DNA of 64,000 nt. Source: Podaxis mareebaensis (Eukaryota; Basidiomycota; Agaricomycetes; Agaricales; Agaricaceae). The position numbers were made by a program, and so were the translations under genes. The stretch spans positions 124,001 to 188,000 of the forward strand of contig JAEUWP010000436.1 in the NCBI GenBank assembly GCA_018524725.1, read 5' to 3'. Shown in pieces: positions 50,101-62,198 of this stretch. The stretch's first letter is position 1; each line of letters starts with the position of its first letter. The notes under the pieces were generated by a model that was not told the origin of the DNA, did no database searches, and worked only from the letters and a program-made list of their open reading frames with translations.

Positions 50101-52439
50101 GGGTAATGCTCTTCCTACCTTCTGCGCACTACTAGCTCTAACCCATGTCTGGTTTCTTGCAGTCGCGGTACGCACTCACCCGAGTCGCTCGCCGAGATAT
50201 GCGACGCTGTACGCGCAGAGCTCGAACGCATCGACTTGATCAAATATGTCAACTCCATCCTCACAGCATATGTTGTCAAGTCTCCACCGGATCACGAAGC
50301 TGGGCTATCCCTCTTGCTCCGTCTCCGAGGTCAGTTGAGATAAGCCAACTAATCATGTCACATCCTAACACTGATTAATTTGGGTTTCTTATAGACACTG
50401 ATCCGAACGTAGTCGAGGATGCAGTGAAATATATCATCTTCCTCGTAGACGCTGATAGGTTGTTTGATACGGCCTTGGGGATGTACGATTTTAGTCTAGT
50501 GTTGATGATTGCACAGCACGCGCAGAAGGTCCGTTGGTTGTTCCTCGCCTTCATACACGTCCTGATACACATCCTTTTCTATGCTCCTGTTGTGGTTGAT
50601 GTTCATGATGCAACTGTTGAATTGCTGATCTCAATTTGCTGGTTGTTGATGCAGGATCCAAGGGAGTATTTACCGTTCCTTCGCGAATTGAGGTCCTTGG
50701 ACAAGTACTATCAACGATTTAGAATTGATGATCATTTACGGAGGTATCAAAAGGCTCTTCGGAATCTGAGTCTCGCGGGTGAGTCTTGCGTCTTTTTTTG
50801 CGCTTATTCTCCTTGGTCTATGCGCTTCGTTATTTGCACGGGCGGAGCGTTAGACGTGAAAATTTCTTAACTTGCTCATACCCATATTGACACCATCATT
50901 TCGGGAAGGCTCAGAGCGATTCGACGAAGCTATCGATTATATTGAGAAATATCAGCTACACGAAGCAGCATTGGGGATTTGGAATGGCACTGATCGTTAC
51001 GAGGTGAGTTGTCCATGCCATTCTGTTGGAATGATGCAGTTGACTTAAAAACTCTTTTTGCGTTTGCATCTCTGCAGAGGATTTTGGAGATATATGGTGA
51101 CTGGTTGTACGAGAGGAGGGAGTTCAGGCAGGCAGCGTCTGGTACGTAATCTTAGCCGGAATGACCGGCAATTTGGGCTGAGCTGATGGATGAATCATCT
51201 CATCTGTAGTGTTTATGGAGGCGAAGAAACACAAAAAAGCGATGGTTGCGCATGAGAAGGCATTGGAATGGCAGGAGCTATTTATGCTTGCGGTGCAGAA
51301 TGAGATGCCGGATGATGAAGTCGTAGAAACCGCATATCGAGTAGCCGGTAAGTCGACCCACACAGGTTTTTGGGTGTTGAGGAGCTGTTTTCTGATGGGA
51401 GCAAATGATCTTCTCGACATGATTGGTCTTCTTCCGCAGAGGACCTTGTATCCAAGAAACGGCATACAGAAGCTGCGAGAGTGTTGTTAGATTATGCAAA
51501 GGATGTGCGGGAGGCGGTTATTGCGCTTGTAGGAGGCAATGGGTTCTCGGAGGCCCGAAGAATTGTGAGTGTTGTTGAACATTGCTCGACCCCTTGCACT
51601 GACAAGATGCATAGATTAGTCTCGGCAAAATGCCAAACCTGTTGGAGGATGTGGTGTATCCCGCAGCGCTCGAAAGCAAAGCACAGTTCACAGAAGATAT
51701 CACAGAAATGCGGGAACAGATTCGCAAGCAGGTCAACAGGCTACGAGAACTGCGTATCAAGAAGATTGAAGAACCTGGTATGTGTCTAGTTGATCGCAGT
51801 TCACTGGTAACCTGCGTCATTGACATCCGACATTTCTTCGATTAGATGCGTTCTATGGCACGGAAGACCCCGCGTTGGCGAATGTTGATGTTATGACTGA
51901 TGTCTCGATGGCTCCAACAACATTTACACGCTACACGGTGGCACCGTCAACGGCATCTCGGACATCCAAAAGGAGTTCGAGGAGTAAAAGGAAGCTAGAA
52001 AGGAAAGCCGGATCGGGGAGGAAAGGAACCGTTGACGAAGAGGAGTATTTGCTGAGGTCGGTGGGAAAACTCGTCGAAAGGTTCAAGGCCACACAAGGCA
52101 CGGTGCTCACGCTTAATTAACTTCCGGATATTGATGCTAACCATCATTTTAGACGAAGCGCAGAATCTCTTGCCCCATTTGCTGCAATTTACATCGGAAC
52201 ACCGGGAAGAGGGAAAGAAATTGCAAAGAGACATCGAGAGTCTTGACGAAGAGCTCGGGAATGCTGTGGCAGAGATCTGGGCCGAGCCTCAAGAAGAAGA
52301 AGGAGCACCGCCTGTGGATACATGGGCAAGCAGAATGGAAGAGCTGGAGAAGAGTAGGAAAGTTAATCCCATTGAGAGGGTTCCCAAGCCGGAGATGAGG
52401 AAGAACGAGGACTGGAAGATGAGGCTGTATAATTATTAG
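47147..52439 (+). CDS. ELP1: Elongator complex subunit Elp1 (IKI3)
   Basis: The largest gene here, about twenty exons and roughly 1,300 residues. Elp1 is the scaffold of Elongator, which modifies wobble uridines in cytoplasmic tRNAs. The N-terminal part shows WD40 beta-propeller features: LDENVLYAVSE, AASWAPDESLLALVTG, INVGWGSKQTQFHGS, GWRGDGAYFVVSS and LAWRPSGNLIVGTQR, then FTSVDWHPENPSYVILTT. The C-terminal half is helical and TPR-like (DPREYLPFLRELRSLDKYYQRFRIDDHLRRY, YIEKYQLHEAALGIW). Near the end is a basic stretch (SRSKRKLERKAGSGRKG) matching the known tRNA-binding and nuclear-localisation region, and the last residues are LYNY. Confidence 0.9.
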
Positions 52440-53078
52440 AGTCATATAGACTTGTAGTCACGAATTGTGTGCACTGGTATTGGCCCGCGGTGAGAGCGGG
52501 AGAGGCGCGGTCCGGGATGGAGGATCGGAGGATCGGAGTCGGGTGGGTTGACTGCCGCGAACTCCTCGTCCAGAACCCCGACCGCTGTCGTCAACAGCGC
52601 CGACTTTGTAAACCACGCGATTGCTTCTGGACGTCTACGGCATTCCCATCATCAGATACCTGTGTTTTCCGGCATCACGTGGAGATCCCGAGATTTCTAC
52701 ATGTTTCGACAGCTCGGACAGTCCGTTGCTGGGGAAATGTAAGACAGTTGGCGTCTGAACAGTGAAACTGTACCAACTGTGCCACTGATGGCCCGGCACT
52801 GCACTGGCGAGGGGCGTTCATGTGCGACGGAGTAGCAGCCGGAGGGCAGTTGCTGTTCAGGGACGCAGACCCTGTCGTAACGGCAGTGTTGAGCGCGGGC
52901 GCTTATCTGGGCGGCAGGGGTGGCTTAAACCCAGAAAGTTGAGATAGTTTGGAAAGCAGATCACATCTCTCCCACATCAAATATCTGTCACTCTCAAACT
53001 CACCTTCCCCTCAACCCGTCCGCACGACCACCTTTCATTAGCACTCACCACTCTCGACATCGGACTTCCGCTTACCGC
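52440..53078. other. intergenic, no gene seen
   Basis: ELP1 3' side and promoter of the F-BAR gene. No further gene recognised. Confidence 0.4.
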
Positions 53079-55038
53079 ATGCAGACTTCTCAGGCTCGCG
53101 CACAGGCGAGCGTCACGTCATTGGCTAGGTATGCGCCTCCAAGGACGAATGGCGTCGATCCATTCCATGGGTATGAGAATCGAGACTTTTGTAATGCGTT
53201 TTGGGGGCAGGGGGATACTGGCCCAAATATTTTGTTTGCGAGGATGAGGGGCGCGGAGAGGACGACTGATGAACTGAGGAACTTTTGGCATGAGAGGTGA
53301 GTGGTGTTTTTCAGACACGTTCTCGCGGTGTGTGAGAGGGTGTTGGTGCTGTCGTGGGGAGAGGGTGTGGGAGCAATTGTGCGGTAGTGGTGTAGTAGCG
53401 TGCATGTGCGTTGAGTGAAGGATAGGGGCTGACATGTCGATCTTGATCGTAGGACGAATATTGAGGAAGAATATGCCCAGAAATTGGCTAAACTGGCCAA
53501 GGTCCCCATCGGCATTGAGGAAGTTGGGTTAGTGTCGTAACTGTGTTGTGCTTCAGAGGTGTCCATCTGACAAACGTGTTGTGTTAGTGAGATGCGTGCC
53601 TCGTTGAACGTCTTGCGCAAGGAGACAGAGGTGCAGGCAGCGAGCCACCTCGAGCTCGCAGAACGCATGCGCAACGTTCTCGAGAAACAGACCGCCGAGT
53701 TTCACATGAGGCAGGTCAACCACCGACGCACACTCCAAGCGGCTATGGAGAAAAAGCTCAAAAATCGCCAAGCGCAAGAAACCTATGCTCTTAAAGCTCG
53801 AGAAAAATATGAAGGAGACAAGGCAAGGATAAACTCGTATACACAACAATTGGCATATATGACTGGGGTGGATGCCCAAAGGGTGGAACAGAAGTTGGCT
53901 CGCACAAGGGAGACGGCCAAGGCGAACGAGAAGGATTTTCTTGGATTTACGCAGACTTTGATGGAACTCCTAGCAGAGTGGCAAACGGAGTGGAAGATTT
54001 TCTGCGATTCGTGTCATGATTTGGAGGAGGATCGGCTGGAGTTCATGAAGGACAATCTGTGGTTGTACGCAAACGAGGTCTCAACTCTGTGCGTCAGCGA
54101 CGATCAGGTGCGTTTGTGTTCGTCTGCCAGCATAGCAGCGTGTAGGCTGATGTATTTTTTCCACAGTCTTGTGAGAGGATACGAGAGGCCCTTGATCAAT
54201 TCGAGCCTGAACGCGACGTGCTCAGTTTCGCAGAGGAATATGGTTCAGGTAACGACCTGCCGCAACCCCCGCCCATTTCCTCTGATCCGAATGATCCTAC
54301 GACCGCGCCCAAATCTCAATACGCTGATTTCCATCGCAAGAGCCACCGCACTCCTCGAGTGTATTCTGATGATTACGGGCTGGGATACGAAGGGGCCGAA
54401 GCTGGCCCATCAGAAGCTCCTGCTCAACAGAATGGTGCTACTGGGACTACGGACACTCACACGCAGGAGGCTGCTACTGCTATTTCGAGGTCTGATCCTC
54501 AGCCTAACGCTACACCTGCGGCACATTCGACATCGACACCATCAACAACGGCATTGTCATCGAGTGGATCAACAGCACAGGCACATACTTCACCAGGGAC
54601 ATCTTCACTGGCACCTTCTGTATCTACCAGCCCTCCGCCACCTTCGACCTCTCATTCGCAACCACCTAGAAGAGCGCCTTCGATGAATGGAGGCGCAGCT
54701 CTACCTGCAACACCTAATCCACCAAATGGCCAGCAACAGACGACCGAAGGGCCGCCTCATGGAGGGAAGGTCTTGTTTTACGGTACGCTTCTTTCACTTA
54801 TCTTTGTGTTCATTAGTATTGACGCTAACTGCGCGCATGTTCTGCTTTGAAACGACTAGTGCGAGCGTTATACGATTACCAGGCCACTATCGATGAAGAA
54901 TTTGACTTCCAGGCGGGTGACATCATCGCTGTTACGGCGGCTCCGGAGGATGGGTGGTGGAGCGGCGAGTTGTTGGATGAAGCGAGAAAAGTCGAAGGGA
55001 AACATATCTTCCCGAGCAATTTTGTCTGTCTGTTCTGA
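53079..55038 (+). CDS. F-BAR and SH3 protein (Cdc15/Imp2/Hof1-like)
   Basis: Cytokinesis scaffold of the PCH family, roughly 560 residues in about six exons. The N-terminal F-BAR region reads FWGQGDTGPNILFARMRGAE, RTTDELRNFWHERTNIEEEY and AQKLAKLAKVPIG. Long helices follow (EVQAASHLELAERMRNVLEK, KAREKYEGDKARINSY). A Ser/Thr/Pro-rich disordered linker leads to a C-terminal SH3 domain: VRALYDYQATIDEEFDFQAGD, EDGWWSGEL and FPSNFV. The F-BAR dimer binds and bends membrane and the SH3 recruits partners at the division ring in yeasts; a role in septation is inferred. The last 5' coding splice joins VLFY to VRALYDYQ. Confidence 0.87.
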
Positions 55039-55825
55039 GCAAAATGGGGAGAAGGCGATTGGTGGGGGGTTACGTGGAAGAATCTTATAGGTCTCATCTA
55101 TGGGGTGAGTTGGAAGGGTTGTAAGGAGCTAACTTGTGGAATGTCTACTCCGTGTGTTCTAGAGTGTCTACTTTTTTGCTCTTGTGTTTTTCTTGGGTCG
55201 GGGTTACTTAACTTGAATAGGTTGGTGTTGTTCGGCGATCTTGAGTTTTTAGTGTCAGTTAGCACGTCAGATATGTGGTACTGCTGGTTCGGGTTGTTCA
55301 TATGTTGCATAGTCTATGTCATATCCCTTTGTCGTTTTCTATCTTTTTTCCCAAGCTTTTCGTAGCCTATGATACCATGGACATTTTCAACCAAGACAGG
55401 GTTGTCAATCCCCATCCGAAAGAATAACGTTATGGGCGCTTCGGAAGTTCGGATGACAACAGGACAACTGTCATAGCCCGTGATTTTTTGTTTTGCGCGA
55501 ATGTTGCCATGCGTTCCTGCACAACAATCAACGGAGACAACTTACAGGGAAACAAAGGTTGTTGATACCGAAGAGGGTTTGTTGTATGTATTTTTGTGTG
55601 CGGGGTAAGAAGTGTTGACGGCGTGGGCAAATCCTCGGATTAAGTTGACATTCATGTTGGAAGGCGTTGACTGATCGAGTAACGGGAACAGTTCTTCTCT
55701 TCTTCTCCACTTTCAACATTTAACACATCACTTGACCACTTTCACGACCGTCACGACCCATCTCAAAAACTCCTTTTCTTCAAAAGGACGCACCATACAC
55801 ACTCTCTAACTCAACTTGTACTTCT
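55039..55825. other. intergenic, no gene seen
   Basis: 3' UTR of the F-BAR gene and promoter of the next gene. The leader just before 55826 is C/T-rich. Nothing else recognised. Confidence 0.4.
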
Positions 55826-57658
55826 ATGTCAAAACTAAAAGCGATGGATCCTAGTAGTAGCAGCAGGTCAAAGCCGTTGCCGCAACTTCCGGTGAAGAGG
55901 AGTAGCGCAGCGATGACGGTGACAACAACAAAATCATCTTATGCTTCCACCCCGAGCAAGTTCTACGTTTCTGAAGCGGAGTCACTGTTGGAGTCGACGT
56001 GCAGCGCGCAGGGAAACGACAACCAGAACGGTACCGCCCGCGGTGGAACGAGGCTAGGCAACGGAAGCGGAAGTGGGAAGGGGAAGGGAGATGCTGTGGA
56101 AATCTACAGTCCAGAAAGCGACACCAGAATGCCGCATCTGATCAGCAAGAATATCGTCACGTACCATACCAACTTTTTCGAAGAACCTGAAGGGATGGAA
56201 GGTCTTGGAAGATCTGATCCATTCGAGGTTGTGCGTAATGGTGGAGGTTCTACGGGCGTGCTTTCGCCGGTCGACTTTCAGAGCCCCGACTCCGACTATC
56301 ATCGTCACTCCCCGTCTCGTAGGAATCGAAGTCAGAGTTACTCGGCCAGTCGCGCGAAGCCTGTTGAACTGGAGTATTATGATATCGAGGGAAGTTGGGC
56401 TTGGGACGCGTCTGGGCGGGCGCGTTATCGTGGAACGGGCAAGATTGAGGAAGTCGTGGAAGTCGAGGAAGGTGGGGATATGGTTGAGGATCCAGTGCTG
56501 TCCCCTGGCAGGAGCTCGTTAGAGGAAGAGGAAGAATTGGACAAGGAGGATAGGTTGGCGATGATTCGAGAACAGTTCAAGTTGACGAGTCCATTGCCTC
56601 CTCACATCACGCCACCTCCTCGGCCCAGACGCGTCGACGAGGCTATACTTTCGCCTAGTGGAACTGCATTTAGCATACCCAAAACAACACTCAACTCCGG
56701 CGGTATTAGCGAAATTGGCGTGGGTAGGGGGCTGTTACCTGGTGGTGATGCAAATAGATCTCATCGCGTGGGGTTGGGCGTGCATTTAGACATACCAGTT
56801 CCGTTGGACTTGGATATACCTATGGCTTCTTTGGACGTTCCTCCCCCTCCACCCCCTGCACAACTGCCTCCACCCATGCGGGAGCCAGAGGAACCAGATT
56901 TGGAGACACAAATGTTGACGGGTATGTTGGAGTGGGTGAAGACTGGGGTTGAAGATATCCAGGTTGTGCGAGACGTGCGTGTTTCCTCCTTTTCGTTCCT
57001 TGTCTTAGTTCGTTGATTGTCCTTTTGTTCTTATAGTACTTCATCCGAATGTGCGCGATGTACTTTTTACGGAAACATATAGACGTGACATATCGCGTCG
57101 AGACGGCGTTGTTGGATGTGCAAGGGGCCATTGACAGACGGAAAAATATGCCTCAGTCGCATCTGGACATTCGGACCGCGGAGTGGCAGGAGAAATTTGA
57201 GCTGCGACTAATGTCGTTTAGAACGTGCGTTTCTCTTCTTTATCTTCCATGCTTATTCGGCTAACGGGGGTACACAGAACTGTGCAGCGACTTAACTCCA
57301 TCCGCCGCTTTGTCGAAGCCCGCAAGAAGTTAACAGAACAGCACCTGGAGATGCTATTCCAAAAACTTCTAGCGCACGAAATGAAATACACTGACATCGC
57401 CACAAAACTGCATGTGAGTCCCCTTCATTGTGACTACCGCCATACTCACCTCTTTATCTGAAGGCGTCCTACGACCGCCTAAAACTGCGCCACCTCCACA
57501 CACAACTCGAAACCGCATACAAGGCTGAAGTTGAAGCCCGTAAAGAACGACGCGCTCGGAAACGAAAATCGTTCCAACGTAAAAGAATCGAGGCTAAAGT
57601 CGAGCGTGCTGGCTTGCGGAACGAGTTCATCCGCGAGAGGGCAACTGCTACAATCTGA
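55826..57658 (+). CDS. unrecognised protein, disordered N-terminus and coiled-coil C-terminus
   Basis: About 550 residues, first exon from 55826 to about 56973, three or more shorter exons, stop 57656-57658. The first 380 residues are disordered, rich in Ser, Pro and Gly (SSSSRSKPLPQLPVKRSS, LDVPPPPPPAQLPPP). The rest is helical: DYFIRMCAMYFLRKHIDVTYRVE, RLNSIRRFVEARKKLTEQHLE and a basic end, KERRARKRKSFQRKRIEAKVE. I do not recognise a family. The proline-rich PLPQLP segments could be SH3 targets, and the gene follows the F-BAR/SH3 gene, but any link is speculation. Confidence 0.7.
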
Positions 57659-58050
57659 TTTCGACTGGGCTCGCTTGGTTTTCCCTTTGCTTTCCACAAC
57701 ATCATAGATTATTTCGCTCTCCTTTATTTATACCATGCCTCATGATATCCCATGGTCCATGGTCGACCACCACAGACACTCACGCTCCTTGCAGTTGTCA
57801 CTATGTTGTCATTCTCCGGACTGTAATCGCTTCCTGTCCTTGACTCGTCGCTGTGTAGTTGTACAACAAATTATCGTCCCTACGCCTTTTTTTGTACTTG
57901 TACCTCTATCTGGACATTAATTTCGTCCATTTATGCTCGATTACGACCCGCATGCAACGAAATATAATGAGTTTAATGTGAAATTTTGAATCGAAAAATC
58001 GACCCCCACGCGCTCGTCGTGCCTCGTGTTTTCCGCGTGTAACGTTCGCG
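57659..58050. other. intergenic, no gene seen
   Basis: 3' side of the coiled-coil protein gene. Nothing recognised. Confidence 0.4.
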
Positions 58051-58084
58051 ACGCGTCGAACACGCGTCGTGTCGTAAACACGTG
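58051..58084. promoter_or_regulatory. paired ACGCGT sites and a CACGTG box before CWC15
   Basis: ACGCGT occurs at 58051-58056 and 58062-58067, each within CGCGTCG, and CACGTG at 58079-58084. ACGCGT is the MCB site bound by the fungal MBF (Mbp1/Swi6-type) complex; CACGTG is a bHLH site. They lie 109-142 bp before the ATG at 58193. Confidence 0.5.
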
Positions 58085-58192
58085 ATGAGAGTTTATTGCC
58101 TCATCTGAGTTCGGCCAAATGTGTCACTGCATTGCCAAGTCCGACGGAACCCATCAAGCATACCCACAATCCCCTCTTCTATATAAACCAAA

Positions 58193-59316
58193 ATGTCGAC
58201 AGCACACAGACCGACATGGGACCCCGCACAAGCAAAGGATGTCAAAGGTGGCTCACGACAATTCTCGGTGCGCGATATGGCCGCGCACACTAAACTCAAA
58301 TTCCGGTATGTCCTTCCTTCCCCCTCCTTCCAAGATGAAACTCACTCCTAATTTGATTTCTCAACACTCACAACACATAGTCAAATTGGCCAAACATCCG
58401 AAACAGAAGTCAAGAAACGCGACCTGCGCGCCGAGTTGCTTTTAGCAGAAGCAGAGGCCCGAAATAAGAAACGTAAAGCTGAAGGGAAGCCACCTTTGCC
58501 TATCGAGAATGGGTCTTCCTCAACGCCCCCGGCGTCGAACGGTGCTGTTAGTATGCAGGTGGATAACGGTGATGAAGAGGCGAACAAGCGGAGAAAGTTG
58601 TTGCAGGAGGCGTTGGAGTTGGATAAGGACGATGATGATGACGACCGGAGTGGAAGTGAGGATGAGGAGGGGAAGGGTAAAGGAAAGGCAAAGGATGAAT
58701 CAGATGAGAGGTGCGTTGACGAACATATCTTCCCTTCTATAGCTTGTTGAAGTTAAATCCTGGATTTAACAGTGAAGAAGAGGATTCTGATGACGAAGAA
58801 GACGAAACCGCCGAACTGCTACGAGAACTCGAAAAAATCAAACGAGAGCGTGCGGAAGAGCAGGCGCGGAAGGAGAAGGAACAGTCGGAACAGGATGCGG
58901 CTACGAGAGAGGCACAGATAGCTACAGCAAATCCGTTGCTGAATCTTGCCGCTGCCCTGGGTCAGTCGCCTGGTGGATTGAGTACTACGGCACCTGGGAC
59001 GTTTTCGGTGAAGAAACGTTGGGACGATGGTGAGTGATGCCGAGCTTCTCTTTTCCTGACTGAAGTTAACGTTACGGACGCTTTAGACCTGATATTCAAG
59101 AATCAGGCAATGAATGTGAAAGAAAAGCCACAAGGTCAATTTGTCAACGATTTACTCCGGACCGAATTCCACAAGTATGTCAAATCCCCTAGTGTCTGTC
59201 ACGACCGGCATTAATCAAGTACTTCTATCTAGGAAATTCATGGCAAAATTCATCAAGGTATGTGGTCTGCAAAAACATTCGCTTCTGAAGCTTCCACTCA
59301 CTTGATATTTCAGTAA
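58193..59316 (+). CDS. CWC15: Cwc15/Cwf15 spliceosome component
   Basis: About 240 residues in six or more exons; start 58193, stop TAA 59314-59316. Cwc15 is a Prp19-complex-associated protein held in the active spliceosome. The family N-terminus MSTAHRPTWDPAQAK is exact in style, with VRDMAAHTKLKFR following. The middle is acidic and disordered (DKDDDDDDRSGSEDEE). The C-terminal block ANPLLNLAAALGQ, VKKRWDDDLIFKNQA and FVNDLLRTEFHKKFMAKFIK is the conserved Cwc15 end. The last intron (from 59257 to 59313) separates the final lysine codon from the stop codon, so the last exon codes only for the stop. The gene ends 86 bp from the convergent pseudouridine synthase gene. Confidence 0.92.
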
Positions 59317-59402
59317 TCTGTATCGTTATACCCCATGTATTCATACTATGTTATTCGATTGCACACTGGTAATATACTTCCACCCCGTCTACACAAAGCC
59401 AA

Positions 59403-61818
59403 TTACGACCGATCCCATTCATATCCTTCGGCAGCCCATTCTGGCATCTCCGTCTCGTACGATCCCAAACTTGTGGTGTACTTCAACGCGTGCAAAAAGA
59501 TGTACAACTTCTCCGGTTTCGGGTCTGGGTGCAAAGGAAGATAGCACTCTGGACAATACAAGTTCTCTGATTGCACGATACTGTTGGGATCCGGCAATGG
59601 TTCCATTTGGGAAATCTTCTCCAGCGCCTCCTCAGTTGTCAACTGTGGGGGCTGCTCAACGGCAGTCGGGGTCATAGTGGCCGAAGACGTAGGTGTGGCT
59701 GCGGATGAAGAAGCTAATGACGAGTCTGGTGTAGGTGTAGGTGTCGTAATCGATGAGTCGGGTATCGTGGCACCTGAGGGTGACGATGTGCTTTCGGCTC
59801 CCGGCGAAACGATGCTGTTACCCCCTGCGGTAAACTCTCCCTTTCCTCCCCTCTTCCTGCGATTCTGTGGAGGCGGCGGCTTCACGGTCAGATTGTGCGG
59901 CGACAAGGCTCCCTTAGCACGGAAAATGACATCTCTCCATCGGCTCCAATCTTCGTCTTCATCCTAAAAGAGTCACGCGAGCATCGTGGTTGATCATAAT
60001 TGATACGGCACTCTGAAATTAAAAGAGAACATGGGAAAAATGAAGAAAACGTACCTTCATGTTTCGAAGTCTCGTAATGATTTCAACAGCTTCTTTGGAC
60101 AGAGGCACAGGTGATCCCATGCCAATGTCCTGTCCTGTTTCTCGGGGCAGCAGTTTGGTTCTTGTGGGTGTCTCCGCGCTAGCACCCTCCCTAAGATCTT
60201 TAGACAAAGATTCGGGGTTCCCCCGGCCCTCGACTTGGCCCTGTAAATGTTCAGGCGGGGCGGGTGCGGATCTCTCTTCGCTAGGTGTTATGTCAATCCC
60301 CCCCTTGCCGATGTTTTCACCCTAGACGCAATGGGATTATGCTATGACTTTTCTGGGTCCCTCAATTGAGGGATGGATAATGACTTACCCATATTCGTTT
60401 TTCTGAATATACAGGGTCGTTAGCGATTGGGTAACCCAGGAATTGGAGGTGTACACGGATTTGATGGGCTGTCAAAGGCAAAGGATAGGGGTTATACCGT
60501 GCCCGAATGGGTTTTTACGAAAACTGTACACACAACGTCCGGTTAATGGCCGACCTGTGTAGAGCATAAGCATTTAGTGCTAACTATTTGGCGGTGGTGA
60601 CAGAAGACTCACATCGCACCACGCTGCTATTGGTGTTGGCGTCATATCGGATTAGGTTAAAGATGGTTTTGGCCGGCTGGGTGATAAATTTATAGTTTAT
60701 ACCGAGTCGGAGAAATGGTTAGAATGGAGGGCACAGTACCTTTCCCTCGGGATGTACAATGTTCAATCCCATCTGCCTGTCCACTGTCAACAATGGCTCC
60801 TCGCAGACGATCTCCTCACTAAAAGTTATTGGGAAAAGTTACAAGAAAGGGAGAACAGTACTCGAAACAGCCAATCCTTACCTAGGGAAACGCCCTTGGC
60901 AGCGCGCAACATATTCTTTTTGGACAGTGCCAGCGACAAATTCGGTTGTCAGTTGGCGCGCACGATCGGCAGACAACGGAATTATCATCAATCCGGAAGT
61001 CAAACGATCTAGTCTGTTGATAGCTGGCAGGCGCCCTCAATAAAACGTCAGATTGACAGACTGAAAGCGAACATACGATAGACCTTCTCGAAACCAAATT
61101 CGTTTACGAGAATCTCAATTAAGGTATTCTTGTAATATCTCCCTGAAGCGTGGACGGGCTGAGAAAGGACCGAGTCAGTATTGAGCTGGTTTGTGGGAGA
61201 GGAGTTAACGAACGAACGATGCTGCCAGGTTTGTCCACTACAATGAAATCACGCTCGACATCATGATAAAGGACCTTGACAGGACGAGAAGTGACTGGAG
61301 GCTCATGCCGGTGCACGACATTCCTAGGATTGTAATTAGTCATGGAATATTCGTGGCCGCGTGGACGGAAGCCCCTTACTCTATCCGATCCCCGTCTTTG
61401 AGTACTGTGTCTGGTTTAGCTATTTTGCCGTTCACTGTTGTCACTCCAGATTCTAGCGCATAACGCTATGTTGGCTCATCAGCGATCAGTTGCAATATAT
61501 CACCGGATAAGGACTCACATAGTATTCCATCGATCTATCCCTGAACTCGGTTGAAACGACTTCCAGGAGTTCACGACCAAGCCAGCGCATCTTGGCCATG
61601 GTAGTATATGGGTACCAATACGGGGGTACTTTCCTCAATCCAGGAGGAGATACAACTGCTTTCTTGTCCGGATCTGCCGTTTCCGCCATGGTAGTTTGGA
61701 TCAACCTAACGATGTTTTGACGAAACTGATCTTGGGCAGAAAGCGGGACGAGAGGGATATGACGTTTTGACGAACGTCTGAGTTGGCCAAGGAAGTTTGT
61801 GTTTCCTGGTATGTTCAT
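59403..61818 (-). CDS. RluA-type tRNA pseudouridine synthase (Pus8/Pus9/Rib2-like)
   Basis: Multi-exon gene on the minus strand, start 61818, stop 59405-59403. N-terminal part: [20 protein letters not shown], then an S4-like segment [21 protein letters not shown] and [21 protein letters not shown]. The catalytic block is [17 protein letters not shown], with the active-site Asp, then [15 protein letters not shown] and [29 protein letters not shown]. These match the fungal Pus9/Rib2 group that makes pseudouridine 32 in tRNAs. The C-terminal 200 residues are disordered, then carry [17 protein letters not shown], a possible small metal site; no Rib2-type deaminase is seen. A later ATG ([10 protein letters not shown], near 61689) would remove a possible mitochondrial presequence. 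Confidence 0.87.
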
Positions 61819-62198
61819 ACGCCTTGTAGGCCAAAGGCGTAGCAGGTCAACTTGGGCAACTCCAAAGATTTCAAATCCCGTGACCGAGTAAAACTAAAAT
61901 TAATTAATTACAACCAGGATCAGAAATGTCAACATTAAACCACCCTTCGCCACCGACTAACACTTGGATATATCGTTGGCGGGATGTATATATAATATAT
62001 ATGGCACAACATGTCACTTGGTATGTGACTGGGTATACGGTATAATTTTGAATGCCCCAGGAGGCGCCGAAAGGTTCTTTACAACCAGAGATCAGATATT
62101 CTGACCGGGGCATGACTGGCGCTTGAACAATCGATATATGTTTTTCTGGTTCCATCGCAAGGCAGCGTACGACCGCATAGATGCTCCTAGCAGGAATA
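61819..62198. other. intergenic, no gene seen
   Basis: AT-rich with TATATATAATATATAT near 61987. No gene recognised. Confidence 0.4.

Noticed and set aside
53592..54686. Single 364-codon + strand frame as one exon of the F-BAR gene
   Set aside because: The true reading splices at about 54107 into another frame (SCERIREALDQFEPERD); the later part of the frame is an Arg/His-rich shadow.
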